Source: Actinomadura cremea
GTDB taxonomy: Bacteria > Actinomycetota > Actinomycetes > Streptosporangiales > Streptosporangiaceae
DNA length: 64,000 nucleotides
Direction of reading: 5' to 3'
Assembly (NCBI RefSeq): GCF_014648495.1
Contig: NZ_BMRF01000007.1
Span: 124,001-188,000, forward strand
The translations under genes were made by a program, and so were the position numbers. The number at the start of each line of letters is the position of its first letter. Position 1 is the first letter of the stretch. The notes under the pieces were generated by a model. It was given only the letters and a program-made list of their open reading frames with translations, had not been told where the DNA came from and searched no databases. This document shows positions 55,120 to 63,966 of this stretch, piece by piece.

Positions 55120-56397
55120 TCAGCCCCCGATGCTCCGGGTCACGGTGTAGTTCTTGCGCTCGCCCGGCCCGCCGCCCGGCTCGTGCCGTCCGTTCACCCA
55201 GACGTCGCAGGCCGCCGAGTCGTAGATCACCGCGTTGAGCCGCTGCTGGTCGTACTTGCGCGCCTGACCGCGGTCGAGCGTCTCGTCGCTGAGCACCGTC
55301 ATCGCCTCACCGGGCACCGACACGAAGATCTTGCAGGCGTCGCCCTTGGCCCGCACGACGAGCGTGCTGGACGCGACGCCCGCCGGATCGCCCGCCGTCC
55401 CGCCCGCCGCGGCGCTCGCGGTCGACGGTCCCGGCGCGGGCGGGGGCTCGGGCCCCTCCCGCATCATCCCGACGACGAGGGCGGTGGCGCCGACCCCGCA
55501 CGAGGCGACCGTCGCCGCGACGAGCACGGCCACGACCGTCAACCGGTGCCGCGGCGTCGCCGGGCGCCGTCCCGACCGGGGCCCCGACATCGCCCGCTCC
55601 AGCCGGTCCGCCGCCCGGGCGTGGGTGAGCCGCCGCGTCGGGTTCTTCTCCAGCAGCCCCGTGATGACCGGCCCGAGCGACCCCGCGTTCGCCGGGACCG
55701 GCGCCGACTCGTTCGCCAGCGCGCTCAGCGTCGCCATCACGTTGTCGCGTTCGAACGGCGGACGCCCCTCGAGGGCCGCGTACAGCGTCGCGCCCAGCGA
55801 CCACAGGTCCGACCTCGGGGTCGCCTTCTCCCCGGCGGCGACCTCGGGCGCCACGTACGCCGGGGAGCCCATGAAATGCCCCGTCTTCGTCAGGCTGGCC
55901 GAACCCGACGAGAACGCGAGCCCGAAGTCGGTCAGCACGACCCGGTCGCCGTCCAGCAGGACGTTGCTGGGCTTCAGGTCGCGGTGCACGATCCCCGCCC
56001 GATGGGCGGTGCCGAGCGCGTCCAGCAGCTTGCGGCCGATGTGCCCGACCCGGTCGGGCGGCAGCGGCCCGGACCGCTCGATGAGCTCCTCGAGGCTCGG
56101 CGCCTCGATCAGCTCCATCACGATCCAGGGCCGGCCCTGCTCGATGACGACGTCGTACACCTCGACGATGGACGGCGTGCGCAACTGCGCGGGCGCGCGC
56201 GCCTCCCGCAGGGTGCGGCGGTAGAAGACGACCCGGTCGTCCTCGGAGAGGTCCTCGGGGAGCCGCAACTCCTTGATCGCCACAGCGCGGTCGAGGAGCT
56301 CGTCGTGGCCTCTCCACACGGTGCCGTTGGCACCTTGGCCTATTTCCGAGACCAGCCGGTAGCGCGTCGCGAGAACGAGGCGCTCAGACTGAGACAT
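55120..56397 (-). CDS. Membrane Ser/Thr protein kinase
   Basis: A 425-residue Hanks-type kinase. Gly-rich loop [10 protein letters not shown] at 19-28, ATP lysine K42 (AIKEL), catalytic HRDLKPSN near 134, DFG near 153 and APE (YVAPEV) in the activation segment give a complete active kinase of about 275 residues. One membrane helix ([23 protein letters not shown]) at about 290-312 leads to an extracellular part: a Pro/Ala linker and a small domain ([15 protein letters not shown] ... [13 protein letters not shown]) with two cysteines, not PASTA. ATG 56397 has TATCTT 7 bp upstream and no ribosome binding site. Neighbouring fumarases are possible but unproven targets. Confidence 0.92.
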   Translation of the reverse strand: MSQSERLVLATRYRLVSEIGQGANGTVWRGHDELLDRAVAIKELRLPEDLSEDDRVVFYRRTLREARAPAQLRTPSIVEVYDVVIEQGRPWIVMELIEAPSLEELIERSGPLPPDRVGHIGRKLLDALGTAHRAGIVHRDLKPSNVLLDGDRVVLTDFGLAFSSGSASLTKTGHFMGSPAYVAPEVAAGEKATPRSDLWSLGATLYAALEGRPPFERDNVMATLSALANESAPVPANAGSLGPVITGLLEKNPTRRLTHARAADRLERAMSGPRSGRRPATPRHRLTVVAVLVAATVASCGVGATALVVGMMREGPEPPPAPGPSTASAAAGGTAGDPAGVASSTLVVRAKGDACKIFVSVPGEAMTVLSDETLDRGQARKYDQQRLNAVIYDSAACDVWVNGRHEPGGGPGERKNYTVTRSIGG

Positions 56398-56404
56398 GGG
56401 CGAA

Positions 56405-56410
56405 AAGATA
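56405..56410 (-). promoter_or_regulatory. -10 element of the kinase gene
   Basis: TATCTT on the minus strand ends 7 bp before the ATG, the leaderless spacing. Confidence 0.55.
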
Positions 56411-56578
56411 CCGGAGTAGCCATCCGGTCATCCGGCAGTCTCGCGACGAAGTTGGATTTGGGGTCGATACCGTGATCTATCAACCCCAAATCCCCCGACC
56501 CATCCGCGCGGCCCCCGAACGCCGCCCGAGCCGCACGCGCGGCACCCCGCCCGCGCGTCCCAGACCGACCGCGGGCCC

Positions 56579-58219
56579 TCAGCGGCGGCCGATGGTGAGG
56601 ACGGGGCCCGAGGTGTCGGCGAAGAAGTCCTCGCCCTTGTCGTCCACGACGATGAAGGCGGGGAAGTCCTCGACCTCGATCTTCCAGACGGCCTCCATGC
56701 CCAGCTCGGCGTACTCCAGGACCTCGACCTTCTTGATGCAGTCCTGGGCGAGGCGCGCGGCGGGGCCGCCGATCGAGCCGAGGTAGAAGCCGCCGTGGGC
56801 CTTGCAGGCGTCGGTGACCTGCTGCGACCGGTTGCCCTTGGCCAGCATGACGAACGAGCCGCCGGCCGCCTGGAACTGCTCGACGTAGGAGTCCATCCGC
56901 CCGGCCGTGGTGGGGCCGAACGAGCCGGACGCGTAGCCCTCGGGGGTCTTCGCGGGGCCCGCGTAGTAGACGGCGTGGTCGCGCAGGTACTGCGGCATCG
57001 GCTCACCCGCGTCGAGCCGCTCCTTGATCTTGGCGTGCGCGATGTCGCGGGCCACGACGAGCGGGCCGGTGAGGGAGAGCCGGGTCTTCACCGGGTACTT
57101 CGTCAGCTCGGCGCGGATCTCGTCCATGGACCGGTTGAGGTCGATGTTCACCACCTGGTCCTCCAACTCCTCTCCGGTGGTGTCGGGGAGGTAGCGGGCG
57201 GGGTCGGTCTCGAGGCGCTCCAGGAACACGCCCTCCGCGGTGATCTTGGCGAGGGCCTGCCGGTCGGCGCTGCACGAGACCGCGATCGCGACCGGGCAGG
57301 ACGCGCCGTGCCGCGGCAGCCGGATCACGCGGACGTCGTGGCAGAAGTACTTGCCGCCGAACTGGGCGCCGATGCCGAGCCGCTGCGTCAGCTCGAACAC
57401 CCGCTGCTCGAGTTCGACGTCCCGGAACCCGTGCCCGAGCGGCGACCCCTCGGTCGGCATCGTGTCCAGGTAGTGCGCCGACGCGTACTTCGCCGTCTTC
57501 AGCGCGTACTCGGCGGACGTGCCGCCCACCACGATCGCCAGGTGGTACGGGGGGCACGCGGCCGTGCCCAGCGAGCGGATCTTCTCCTCCAGGAAGGACA
57601 TCATCCGCTTCGGGTTCAGGACGGCCTTCGTCTCCTGGTACAGGAACGACTTGTTCGCGCTGCCGCCGCCCTTGGCCATGAACAGGAACTTGTAGGCGTC
57701 GCCGGGCGTCGCGTACAGCTCGATCTGGGCGGGCAGGTTGCTGCCGGTGTTCTTCTCGTCCCACATCGACACGGGCGCCATCTGCGAGTAGCGCAGGTTC
57801 AGCTTCGTGTAGGCGTCGTACACGCCGCGCGAGAGGTGCTCCTCGTCCCGGCCGTCGGTCAGGACGTGCTGCCCCCGCTTGCCCATCACGATCGCGGTGC
57901 CGGTGTCCTGGCACATGGGGAGGACGCCGCCGGACGCGATGCCCGCGTTCTTCAGCAGGTCGAGCGCGACGAACCGGTCGTTCGGCGAGGCCTCCGGGTC
58001 GTCCAGGATCCGGCGGAGCTGCGCGAGGTGCGCGGGGCGCAGCAGGTGCGAGATGTCGCGCATCGCGGTCTCGGTGAGCAGCCGCAGCGCTTCCGGCTCG
58101 ACCTGCAGGAACGTTCGTCCGTTCGCCTCGAAGGTGGAGACGCCCTCGGTGGTGAGCAGGCGGTAGTCGGTGTCGTCCGTCCCGAGCGGCAGCAGGTCGG
58201 TGTAGGAGAACTCAGGCAT
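56579..58219 (-). CDS. Fumarate hydratase, class I
   Basis: A 546-residue single-chain, 4Fe-4S-dependent fumarase (EC 4.2.1.2) of the E. coli FumA/FumB length. Three candidate cluster cysteines are in [10 protein letters not shown] (near 103), [14 protein letters not shown] and VSCSADRQ. The N-terminal domain has [11 protein letters not shown], the C-terminal beta domain [30 protein letters not shown] and FLVDD-like [14 protein letters not shown] 58219 with GAGG upstream is preferred over a TTG at 58246. Cluster enzymes of this type are sensitive to oxygen and iron limitation. A class II enzyme gene is close by. Confidence 0.94.
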   Translation of the reverse strand: MPEFSYTDLLPLGTDDTDYRLLTTEGVSTFEANGRTFLQVEPEALRLLTETAMRDISHLLRPAHLAQLRRILDDPEASPNDRFVALDLLKNAGIASGGVLPMCQDTGTAIVMGKRGQHVLTDGRDEEHLSRGVYDAYTKLNLRYSQMAPVSMWDEKNTGSNLPAQIELYATPGDAYKFLFMAKGGGSANKSFLYQETKAVLNPKRMMSFLEEKIRSLGTAACPPYHLAIVVGGTSAEYALKTAKYASAHYLDTMPTEGSPLGHGFRDVELEQRVFELTQRLGIGAQFGGKYFCHDVRVIRLPRHGASCPVAIAVSCSADRQALAKITAEGVFLERLETDPARYLPDTTGEELEDQVVNIDLNRSMDEIRAELTKYPVKTRLSLTGPLVVARDIAHAKIKERLDAGEPMPQYLRDHAVYYAGPAKTPEGYASGSFGPTTAGRMDSYVEQFQAAGGSFVMLAKGNRSQQVTDACKAHGGFYLGSIGGPAARLAQDCIKKVEVLEYAELGMEAVWKIEVEDFPAFIVVDDKGEDFFADTSGPVLTIGRR

Positions 58220-58335
58220 CTCAGGCAGATCCTCGCGCGATTCCAATGGGGGGCCGCCTCACAGGGTACGACTCCGGGTCGGCGCGGACGTCCGCCGGTC
58301 GGGGCCGCCGGGAGTGGTCCACCGAACGTGGCGAA

Positions 58336-58349
58336 GATCTCGCGAGATC
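58336..58349. promoter_or_regulatory. Perfect 14-bp palindrome between fumarase I and the MocR gene
   Basis: GATCTCGCGAGATC is its own reverse complement. It lies in the 184-bp divergent intergenic region, 55 bp before the MocR start, and is a good operator candidate. Confidence 0.5.
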
Positions 58350-58403
58350 CTGGGCCAATCGCTGGACCGTGACACAAGTCATACCTTCGGACGCTGAACT
58401 GGT

Positions 58404-59828
58404 GTGACCGACCTTCAACTCCCTCTCGACCGGTCCGCCGGCCGGCTGGCGGCGCAGATCGCCGCGGGCTTCCGCGCGGGCGTCCGGTCCGGCCGGCTGA
58501 CCGCCGGGACCAGGCTGCCGTCGAGCCGCGACCTCGCCCGGGACCTGGCCGTGTCCCGCGGCGTCGTCGTCGCCGCCTACGAACAGCTCACCGCGGAGGG
58601 CTTCCTGATCGCCCGCCGCGGCGACGGCACCCGCATCGCCCCCCTCGCCCGCCCCGACGACTCCCCGACCCCCGCCCCCTCCTCCGCCCCCTCCTCCGCC
58701 CCCGTCGTCCCCGGCGCCCGCACCCCCGTCGACCACGACCTGTGGCCCGGACGGCCCGACCTGGCGGCGTTCCCCCGCGACCGCTGGCTGGCCGCCGAGC
58801 GCACGGCGCTGCGCGTGCTGCCGAACGACGCCCTCGCCTACCCCGACCCCGCGGGCGCGCTCGTCCTGCGCACCGAGCTCGCCGGGTACCTCGGACGGGT
58901 GCGCGCCGCGCACACCGATCCCGACCGGGTCGTGATCACGAACGGGGTCGCGCACGCGCTGTCGGCGCTGACCCGGCTGCTGCGCGCCGACGGCCACACC
59001 GTCCTCGCCGTGGAGGACCCGACGAGCGTCCGGCAGCTGCCGATGCTGCAGTCCACCGGCGTCCGGCTCGCGCGCGTCCCGGTGGACGAGCAGGGCGTCG
59101 ACGTCGCCGCACTCGCCCGGACGGGCGCGCGTGCGGTGCTCGTCACGCCCGCGCACCAGTACCCGACCGGCGTCGTCCTGTCCCCGGGACGGCGCGCGGA
59201 GCTGATCGCGTGGGCGCGGGACGTGGACGGGCTGGTCCTCGAGGACGACTACGACGCCGAGTTCCGCTACGACCGCGAACCCGTCGGCTGCCTCCAGGGC
59301 GTCGACCCCGAACGGGTGGTGCTGCTCGGCTCGGTCAGCAAGTCGCTCGCCCCCGCGATCCGGCTCGGCTGGGCGGCCGTCCCGCCGCCGCTCGCCGCCC
59401 GGTTGCGGACGCACCGGCTGCACACCGACCTCGGCACGCCCGTCCTGCCGCAGTACGCGCTCGCCGAGTACCTGCGCGGCGGGGGGTACGACCGGCACCT
59501 GCGGGCCATGCGGCGCCGGTACCGGAGCCGCCGGGACGCCCTCGCCGACGCGATCCGCCGCCATGTCCCCGGCGCCCGTGTGCATGGCGTTTCCGCGGGC
59601 ATCCACCTCTACGTGGAACTGCCGCCGGGCTGCGACGAGGAGCGGGTGATCGCCCGCGCGTCCCGGGCCGGGCTGTCGCTGGCGGGCGCCCGGCCGATGT
59701 GGTCGCCCGGCCGGGCCGGGCACGCGCCGGCCGCGCTCGTCCTCGGCTACGCCGGGCTGGGGGAGGGGAGCCTGGTCGAAGCGGCGCAACTGCTCGGTCA
59801 AGCGGTTGCCCACGATGCGCGGGGGTAG
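58404..59828 (+). CDS. MocR/PdxR-type regulator (GntR helix-turn-helix plus aminotransferase domain)
   Basis: A 474-residue transcription factor. The N-terminal GntR winged helix (AGRLAAQIAAGFRAGVRSGRLTAGTRLPSSRDLARDLAVSRGVV in pattern) is joined by a Pro/Ala/Ser linker (about 84-105) to a fold-type I aminotransferase-like domain: PDPAGALVLR, VITNGVAHALS, TPAHQYPTGVVLS, LEDDYDAEFRYDR and the PLP lysine in LLGSVSKSLAPAIRLGW. Such proteins sense PLP or a PLP adduct and often control vitamin B6 or amino-acid genes. No pdx gene is adjacent; the divergent neighbour is fumarase I. GTG 58404 has no strong ribosome site. Confidence 0.9.
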   Translation: MTDLQLPLDRSAGRLAAQIAAGFRAGVRSGRLTAGTRLPSSRDLARDLAVSRGVVVAAYEQLTAEGFLIARRGDGTRIAPLARPDDSPTPAPSSAPSSAPVVPGARTPVDHDLWPGRPDLAAFPRDRWLAAERTALRVLPNDALAYPDPAGALVLRTELAGYLGRVRAAHTDPDRVVITNGVAHALSALTRLLRADGHTVLAVEDPTSVRQLPMLQSTGVRLARVPVDEQGVDVAALARTGARAVLVTPAHQYPTGVVLSPGRRAELIAWARDVDGLVLEDDYDAEFRYDREPVGCLQGVDPERVVLLGSVSKSLAPAIRLGWAAVPPPLAARLRTHRLHTDLGTPVLPQYALAEYLRGGGYDRHLRAMRRRYRSRRDALADAIRRHVPGARVHGVSAGIHLYVELPPGCDEERVIARASRAGLSLAGARPMWSPGRAGHAPAALVLGYAGLGEGSLVEAAQLLGQAVAHDARG

Positions 59829-59857
59829 GAAGAAGGTTCCCGGTGGAGGAGGTACGG

Positions 59858-60088
59858 ATGAGTCTGGAAGAGGCGGCGCGGCAGCTGAAGATGGCCGTGC
59901 ACGACGGGCAGGTCGCCTTCGACTGCGTCGGCCTGGGCGATCTCGCGCGGGCGCAGGAGCACGCGGTGACCCTGCGTGCGGCGGCCGACGCCGCCGAGGT
60001 CGCGCTCGCCCGAGCGATCGAGGACATGTCCCCCGAGGAGGCGCAGACCGAGGGTGAGCGCGCCGTGGTCGCCCTCGAGGAGTCCTGA
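59858..60088 (+). CDS. Small helical protein of unknown function
   Basis: A 76-residue, acidic and almost wholly helical protein (SLEEAARQLKMAVHDGQVAF; LGDLARAQEHAVTLRAAADAAEVAL), with one cysteine (FDCVGLG). I do not recognise the family. A strong GGAGGAGG lies 6 bp before ATG 59858, and the gene begins 29 bp after the MocR stop and ends at a strong terminator, so it is probably the last gene of the MocR transcript. Confidence 0.65.
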   Translation: MSLEEAARQLKMAVHDGQVAFDCVGLGDLARAQEHAVTLRAAADAAEVALARAIEDMSPEEAQTEGERAVVALEES

Positions 60089-60113
60089 CCCGGACGCCCG
60101 GCTCGCCGACCGG

Positions 60114-60140
60114 GTCCTCGGGGCGTGCCGCCCCGAGGAC
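60114..60140. terminator. Bidirectional terminator
   Basis: GTCCTCGGGGCG pairs perfectly with CGCCCCGAGGAC (12 bp) around TGC. It separates the small protein gene and the convergent MFS gene. Confidence 0.9.
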
Positions 60141-60155
60141 TCGAGCGTCCGGACG

Positions 60156-61385
60156 TCAGGTGGCGGTGGGCTCGGCCGGACGGCGCGGCACCGGGGCCTC
60201 CGGCCGCGGGCCCGCGGCCCGCGGCGGGTCGAAGCCCCGCGCCGTCGCGAACACCACCAGCACCAGGATCGTCGGGACGGCGAAGGCGAGCCGCAGGCCG
60301 TGGTCCGCGCTCAGCGGCTCCACGGCCCCCACGACGGCCGCGCCCAGCACGAACCCGACGTAGTTGAAGATGTTCACCCGGGCCACGGCGACGCCGAGGC
60401 CGGTCGGGTCGACCCGTCCGGCGGCGGTGAACGACACCGGGGCGATCACGCTGAGCCCCAGCCCGGCGACGGCGAACGCCGCGATCGCGACGGGCGCGTT
60501 CGGCGCGGCCACCACCCCGATCATGCCGGCGAGGCCGACGAGACCGCCGAGCCGCACCACCGGCACCGCGCCGGAGCGGCGCACCGCCAGGTCGGCGACC
60601 GCCCGGCTGATCACCATGGCGACCTGGTAGGCGACGTAGCCCAGCGGCGCGACCCAGTCGGACCCGCCCAGCTCGTCGTCGAGGTACTTGGCGCCGTAGC
60701 TGGAGATCGCCGAGTCGGCCAGGTACGCCACCGCCATCGCGGCGCCCACGATCAGGATCGGGCGCCAGGGCACCCGCCGTCCGGCGGCCTTCAGCTCCTC
60801 GGCGGACGGCCCGCCGCCCTCCTCCGCGAGCCGGTACAGGCCGTGCCCGGTGGACAGCGACGCCGCGATGCCGGCGGCGGCGGCGATGCCGAACCCGGCG
60901 AGCAGCGGCAGGTCGAGGCCGTTGCCCAGCGACGCCCACAGCCCGCCGAGGATCCCCGCGACGCTCCACACCGCGTAGAAGCCGGTGATCAGGCTCATCC
61001 CGTACCGGCGCTCCACCGCGACGGCCTGCGCGTTCATCGACGCGTCCACCGCCCCGACGAACAGGCCGAACAGCGCGACGGCCGCGTACAGGGCCGGGTC
61101 GTTGTCGCCGGTCAGCCCGATCAGCACGATCGTCAGGGCCACGGCGGGCTGCGACACCCGCAGGACGGGCCCGCTGCCGATCCGGCGGAACAGCGCGCCG
61201 GACGCGACGCTGCCCACGCCCGCGATGAGCGGGACCATCAGCAGCACCAGCGACAGCGTCGTGTCGCTGAGGTGGTGCGCGTCCTGGATGCGAGGTACCT
61301 GCGTCACCAGCGACGCGAAGCACAGCCCCTGGACGGCGAACGCGGTGTACGTCGACGTGCGCGCCCGGCGGTCCCTGACGTCCAT
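60156..61385 (-). CDS. MFS transporter
   Basis: A 409-residue major facilitator with about 12 hydrophobic segments in two halves, split by a cytosolic loop around residues 185-205 (RLAEEGGGPSAEELKAAGRR). The A-motif region between helices 2 and 3 reads SGALFRRIGSGPVLR, weakly conserved. The segment DASMNAQAVAVERRYGMSLITGFYAVWSVAG is typical of the actinobacterial group resembling FucP or YbjJ-type inner-membrane transporters; the substrate is unknown. The C-terminal 25 residues are proline/arginine-rich. ATG 61385 has a GGGGG site. It is followed upstream by the ABC-2 genes in the same orientation. Confidence 0.88.
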   Translation of the reverse strand: MDVRDRRARTSTYTAFAVQGLCFASLVTQVPRIQDAHHLSDTTLSLVLLMVPLIAGVGSVASGALFRRIGSGPVLRVSQPAVALTIVLIGLTGDNDPALYAAVALFGLFVGAVDASMNAQAVAVERRYGMSLITGFYAVWSVAGILGGLWASLGNGLDLPLLAGFGIAAAAGIAASLSTGHGLYRLAEEGGGPSAEELKAAGRRVPWRPILIVGAAMAVAYLADSAISSYGAKYLDDELGGSDWVAPLGYVAYQVAMVISRAVADLAVRRSGAVPVVRLGGLVGLAGMIGVVAAPNAPVAIAAFAVAGLGLSVIAPVSFTAAGRVDPTGLGVAVARVNIFNYVGFVLGAAVVGAVEPLSADHGLRLAFAVPTILVLVVFATARGFDPPRAAGPRPEAPVPRRPAEPTAT

Positions 61386-61444
61386 GCGGCCCCCGCCCTC
61401 TAACGTGAGGAAGATTCGCGTCAGCGTAGAGAGGCGGGAACCCG

Positions 61445-62260
61445 TCAGTCAATGAGCCGGCGACGCATCCCGCGCACCGCGAGCGTCCACATCAGCGCGG
61501 CGAACACGGCCAGAACGCCCAGGTGGCCGAGGTCCTCGAGCGGCCGGAGCCCGAACACCATGTGCCGCACCAGCTCCACGCAGTGGTACAGCGGGTTCAG
61601 CTTCGACGCCGTCTCCGCCCAGCCCGGCAGCGCGTCCACCGGGAAGAACGTCCCCGCGATCAGGAACAGCGGCGTCACCACCCCCGTGATCACGTAGTCG
61701 AACGAGTTGATCGACGGGACGACCGACGACGCCCACATCCCGAACAGGCCGAAGCCGAGCGCGGTGAAGAACGTCGCGAGCGGCACCAGCAGCATCCCGA
61801 ACGAGGGGTCCAGGCCGAAGAACAGCGCCACGACCAGCGGCGTGCACGAGTACACCGCCGACTTCGCCGCGATCCAGGACGCCTCCGCGGTGACCAGCTC
61901 GTGGACGTCCACCGGCGCCGCCAGCATCCCGTCGTAGGTGTGCTGGAACACCCGCCGGATGTAGCCGTTGAACATCCCCGGGAACACCGACGTGAACAGC
62001 GCCGCCGTCCCCACCACGCCCGTCGCCACGAAGTCCAGGTACCGGTAGTCGCCGATCACCGCGACCATCGACCCGAACCCGTAGCCGAAGCACAGCAGGA
62101 AGAACGTCGGCTCCACCATCGACGCGAACGACTGCGACGCCCAGTACCGCTTGTACAGCGCGAACTCGTGCCGCCAGACGCCCCGGACGGGCGCCATCTC
62201 GAACCTGCGCAGCCGCGGCGCCCGCTCGGCGGCCGGTGCGGCGGCCGGTGCGACGCTCAT
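61445..62260 (-). CDS. ABC-2 type transporter permease, NodJ-like
   Basis: A 271-residue six-helix permease. A cytosolic N-terminal tail with VWRHEFALYKRYWASQSFASMVEP precedes the helices; FLLCFGYGFGS, TSVFPGMFNGYIRRVFQHTYDGMLAAPVDVHELV (pattern), the ABC-2 signature region VITGVVTPLFLIAGTFFP and LNPLYHCVELVRHMVFG are characteristic of the NodJ/DrrB branch that exports lipo-oligosaccharides, polyketides or drugs. The ATG overlaps the TGA of the ATPase gene, so both are co-translated. Substrate unknown. Confidence 0.92.
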   Translation of the reverse strand: MSVAPAAAPAAERAPRLRRFEMAPVRGVWRHEFALYKRYWASQSFASMVEPTFFLLCFGYGFGSMVAVIGDYRYLDFVATGVVGTAALFTSVFPGMFNGYIRRVFQHTYDGMLAAPVDVHELVTAEASWIAAKSAVYSCTPLVVALFFGLDPSFGMLLVPLATFFTALGFGLFGMWASSVVPSINSFDYVITGVVTPLFLIAGTFFPVDALPGWAETASKLNPLYHCVELVRHMVFGLRPLEDLGHLGVLAVFAALMWTLAVRGMRRRLID

Positions 62261-63204
62261 TCCACGTTCTCCCCGGTCAGTACCACGAACACGTCCTCCA
62301 GGTTGGCCGCGCGGCGCACGCCGCCCGGCCCCAGCTCGTCCTCCAGGGACGGCGCGATCGTCTCGGCCTTCAGCACCGACACCGACGGGCCCGTCCGCCG
62401 CGTCGGCAGCTCGGCCCCGTGCGCGAGCCGCTCCACCTCCGCCAGCCGGTCCGGCGGCCCGTAGTGCTCCACGACCCGCTCGCCCGCGTACTCGGCGACC
62501 AGCCGCGCCGGCGTCCCCCGGGCGATCACCCGGCCGTGCGACATCAGCGCGCACTCGTCCGCCAGCCGCTCGGCCTCCTCGATGTAGTGCGTCGACATCA
62601 GCACCGTCGTGCCCTGCGCGCGCAGCCCGTCGATCAGCCCCCACAGCTCCGCCCGCACCTGCGGGTCGAGGCCCACGGTCGGCTCGTCCAGCAGCACCAG
62701 CCGCGGCCGGTGCACCAGCCCCCGCGCGATCAGCAGCCGCCGCCGCATGCCGCCCGACAGGTCGTCCACCTTCGTCGCCTGGCGCTCGGTCAGGTGCGCG
62801 ATCTCCAGCGCGTCGTCCACCGCCCGCCGGCGCTCCTTGCGCGGCACCCGGTACAGGTGCGCGAACACCTCCAGGTTCTCCCTGGCGGTCAGCTCCTCGT
62901 CCAGGTTGTCCTGCTGGGGGACGACCCCCATCGCGGCCCGCGCGCGCTTGGACTCCCGCGGTACCGGGAAGCCGAGCACCTCGATCGTGCCCTCGGTCGG
63001 CACCGCCTGCGCCGTCAGCATCTTCATCGTCGTGGACTTCCCGGCCCCGTTCGGGCCGAGCAGCCCCAGGCAGACGCCGGACGGCACCTCCAGATCGAGC
63101 CCGTCCACCGCCGTGAAACCGCCGAACCGCTTCACCACGCCGCGCAGGCTGATCGCCGCCGCGGACCCGGCCTCGACCTCCTCCGGTGCTCGTTGCAAGG
63201 TCAT
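62257..63204 (-). CDS. ABC transporter ATP-binding protein, NodI/DrrA-like
   Basis: A 315-residue ATPase. Walker A LGPNGAGKST at 49-58, Q-loop VVPQQDNLDEELT, signature LSGGMRRRLLIARGL, Walker B LVLLDEPTVGLDP, switch STHYIEEAE. The DLDEELTxxENL and GLDPQxR features and the roughly 75-residue C-terminal extension ending NLEDVFVVLTG are those of DrrA/NodI exporters. ATG 63204 has TAGGGT 6 bp upstream, so the mRNA is likely leaderless. It is divergent from the DUF1707 gene and co-translated with the permease. Confidence 0.93.
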   Translation of the reverse strand: MTLQRAPEEVEAGSAAAISLRGVVKRFGGFTAVDGLDLEVPSGVCLGLLGPNGAGKSTTMKMLTAQAVPTEGTIEVLGFPVPRESKRARAAMGVVPQQDNLDEELTARENLEVFAHLYRVPRKERRRAVDDALEIAHLTERQATKVDDLSGGMRRRLLIARGLVHRPRLVLLDEPTVGLDPQVRAELWGLIDGLRAQGTTVLMSTHYIEEAERLADECALMSHGRVIARGTPARLVAEYAGERVVEHYGPPDRLAEVERLAHGAELPTRRTGPSVSVLKAETIAPSLEDELGPGGVRRAANLEDVFVVLTGENVE

Positions 63205-63210
63205 AGCGGA

Positions 63211-63216
63211 ACCCTA
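63211..63216 (-). promoter_or_regulatory. -10 element of the ABC exporter operon
   Basis: TAGGGT on the minus strand, 6 bp before the ATG. Confidence 0.5.
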
Positions 63217-63273
63217 AGGAGTGACGTGGACAAATCCCCACCCGTTTTTCGCGGTCCCCACCGCTGCGCCCGT

Positions 63274-63279
63274 TAACCT
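63274..63279 (+). promoter_or_regulatory. -10 element of the DUF1707 gene
   Basis: TAACCT, 6 bp before the GTG start. The two divergent leaderless promoters share an 81-bp region. Confidence 0.5.
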
Positions 63280-63285
63280 CTAAGG

Positions 63286-63894
63286 GTGGACATCCCCTCC
63301 CGCCCGGCCGCCGAACAGGCGACGCGCGTCCGCGACCTGCGCGCGTCCGACGCCGACCGGGAACGCGTCGTCGCCGTCCTCGGCGAGGCGCTCGCGGACG
63401 GCCGCATCACGATGGCCGAGCACGGCGAACGCACCACCGCCGCCTACGCCGCCCGCACCCTCGGCGAACTCACCGGCCTCACCGGCGACCTCTCGCCGGA
63501 GGAGGCCCAGCCGATCCTCGTGGACGACCGCCCCGTCTCGGTCGTCTTCGGGCGCACCCGCCGCGAGGGCCGCTGGGTCGTCCCCGTGAAGCTCCCGCTC
63601 GTCGCGCTCTTCGGCACCGTCGAACTCGATCTCCGCGAGGCCGTCCTGCAGCGCCGCCACATCGTCCTCGACTCGTTCGTCCTCGCCGGCCGGGTCCGCC
63701 TCCTCGTCCCCGACGGCGTCCGCGTCGACGTCACCGGCCGCACCATCCTCAGCCCGCGCGAGGTCCGCACCCGCCCCGCAGCCGACGGCCCCACCATCGA
63801 GATCGCCGGCACCCTGCTGTTCGGCTCCGTCCGGGCCCGCGCACCCAAGCGGACCTTCCGCCAGCGCGTCCGCGACCGCCTCACCCGGGACTGA
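63286..63894 (+). CDS. DUF1707 protein with LiaF-like C-terminal domain
   Basis: A 202-residue protein. The N-terminal DUF1707 module (VRDLRASDADRERVVAVLGEALADGRITMAEHGERTTAAYAARTLGEL in pattern, residues 15-62) is a short helical domain frequent in actinobacteria, often joined to membrane or cell-wall-stress domains. The rest (VSVVFGRTRREGRWVVPVKLPLVALFGTVELDLREAVL ... VRLLVPDGVRVDVTG) is the beta-helix-like 'cell wall-active antibiotics response' domain found in LiaF. No membrane helix is visible. Leaderless start at GTG 63286. Location beside an ABC exporter suggests, but does not show, a role in envelope stress. Confidence 0.85.
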   Translation: MDIPSRPAAEQATRVRDLRASDADRERVVAVLGEALADGRITMAEHGERTTAAYAARTLGELTGLTGDLSPEEAQPILVDDRPVSVVFGRTRREGRWVVPVKLPLVALFGTVELDLREAVLQRRHIVLDSFVLAGRVRLLVPDGVRVDVTGRTILSPREVRTRPAADGPTIEIAGTLLFGSVRARAPKRTFRQRVRDRLTRD

Positions 63895-63919
63895 CGCCCG
63901 CCCCCCGACGCGGCCACAG

Positions 63920-63958
63920 GGCCCGGCCCGCGAGCCGCCGGGCTCCGCGGACCGGGCC
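63920..63958. terminator. Bidirectional terminator
   Basis: GGCCCGG pairs with CCGGGCC; after a mismatch the stem continues with CCGCG/CGCGG and AGCC/GGCT around a GCCG loop. It lies between convergent genes. Confidence 0.75.
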
Positions 63959-63966
63959 GAACGCTC

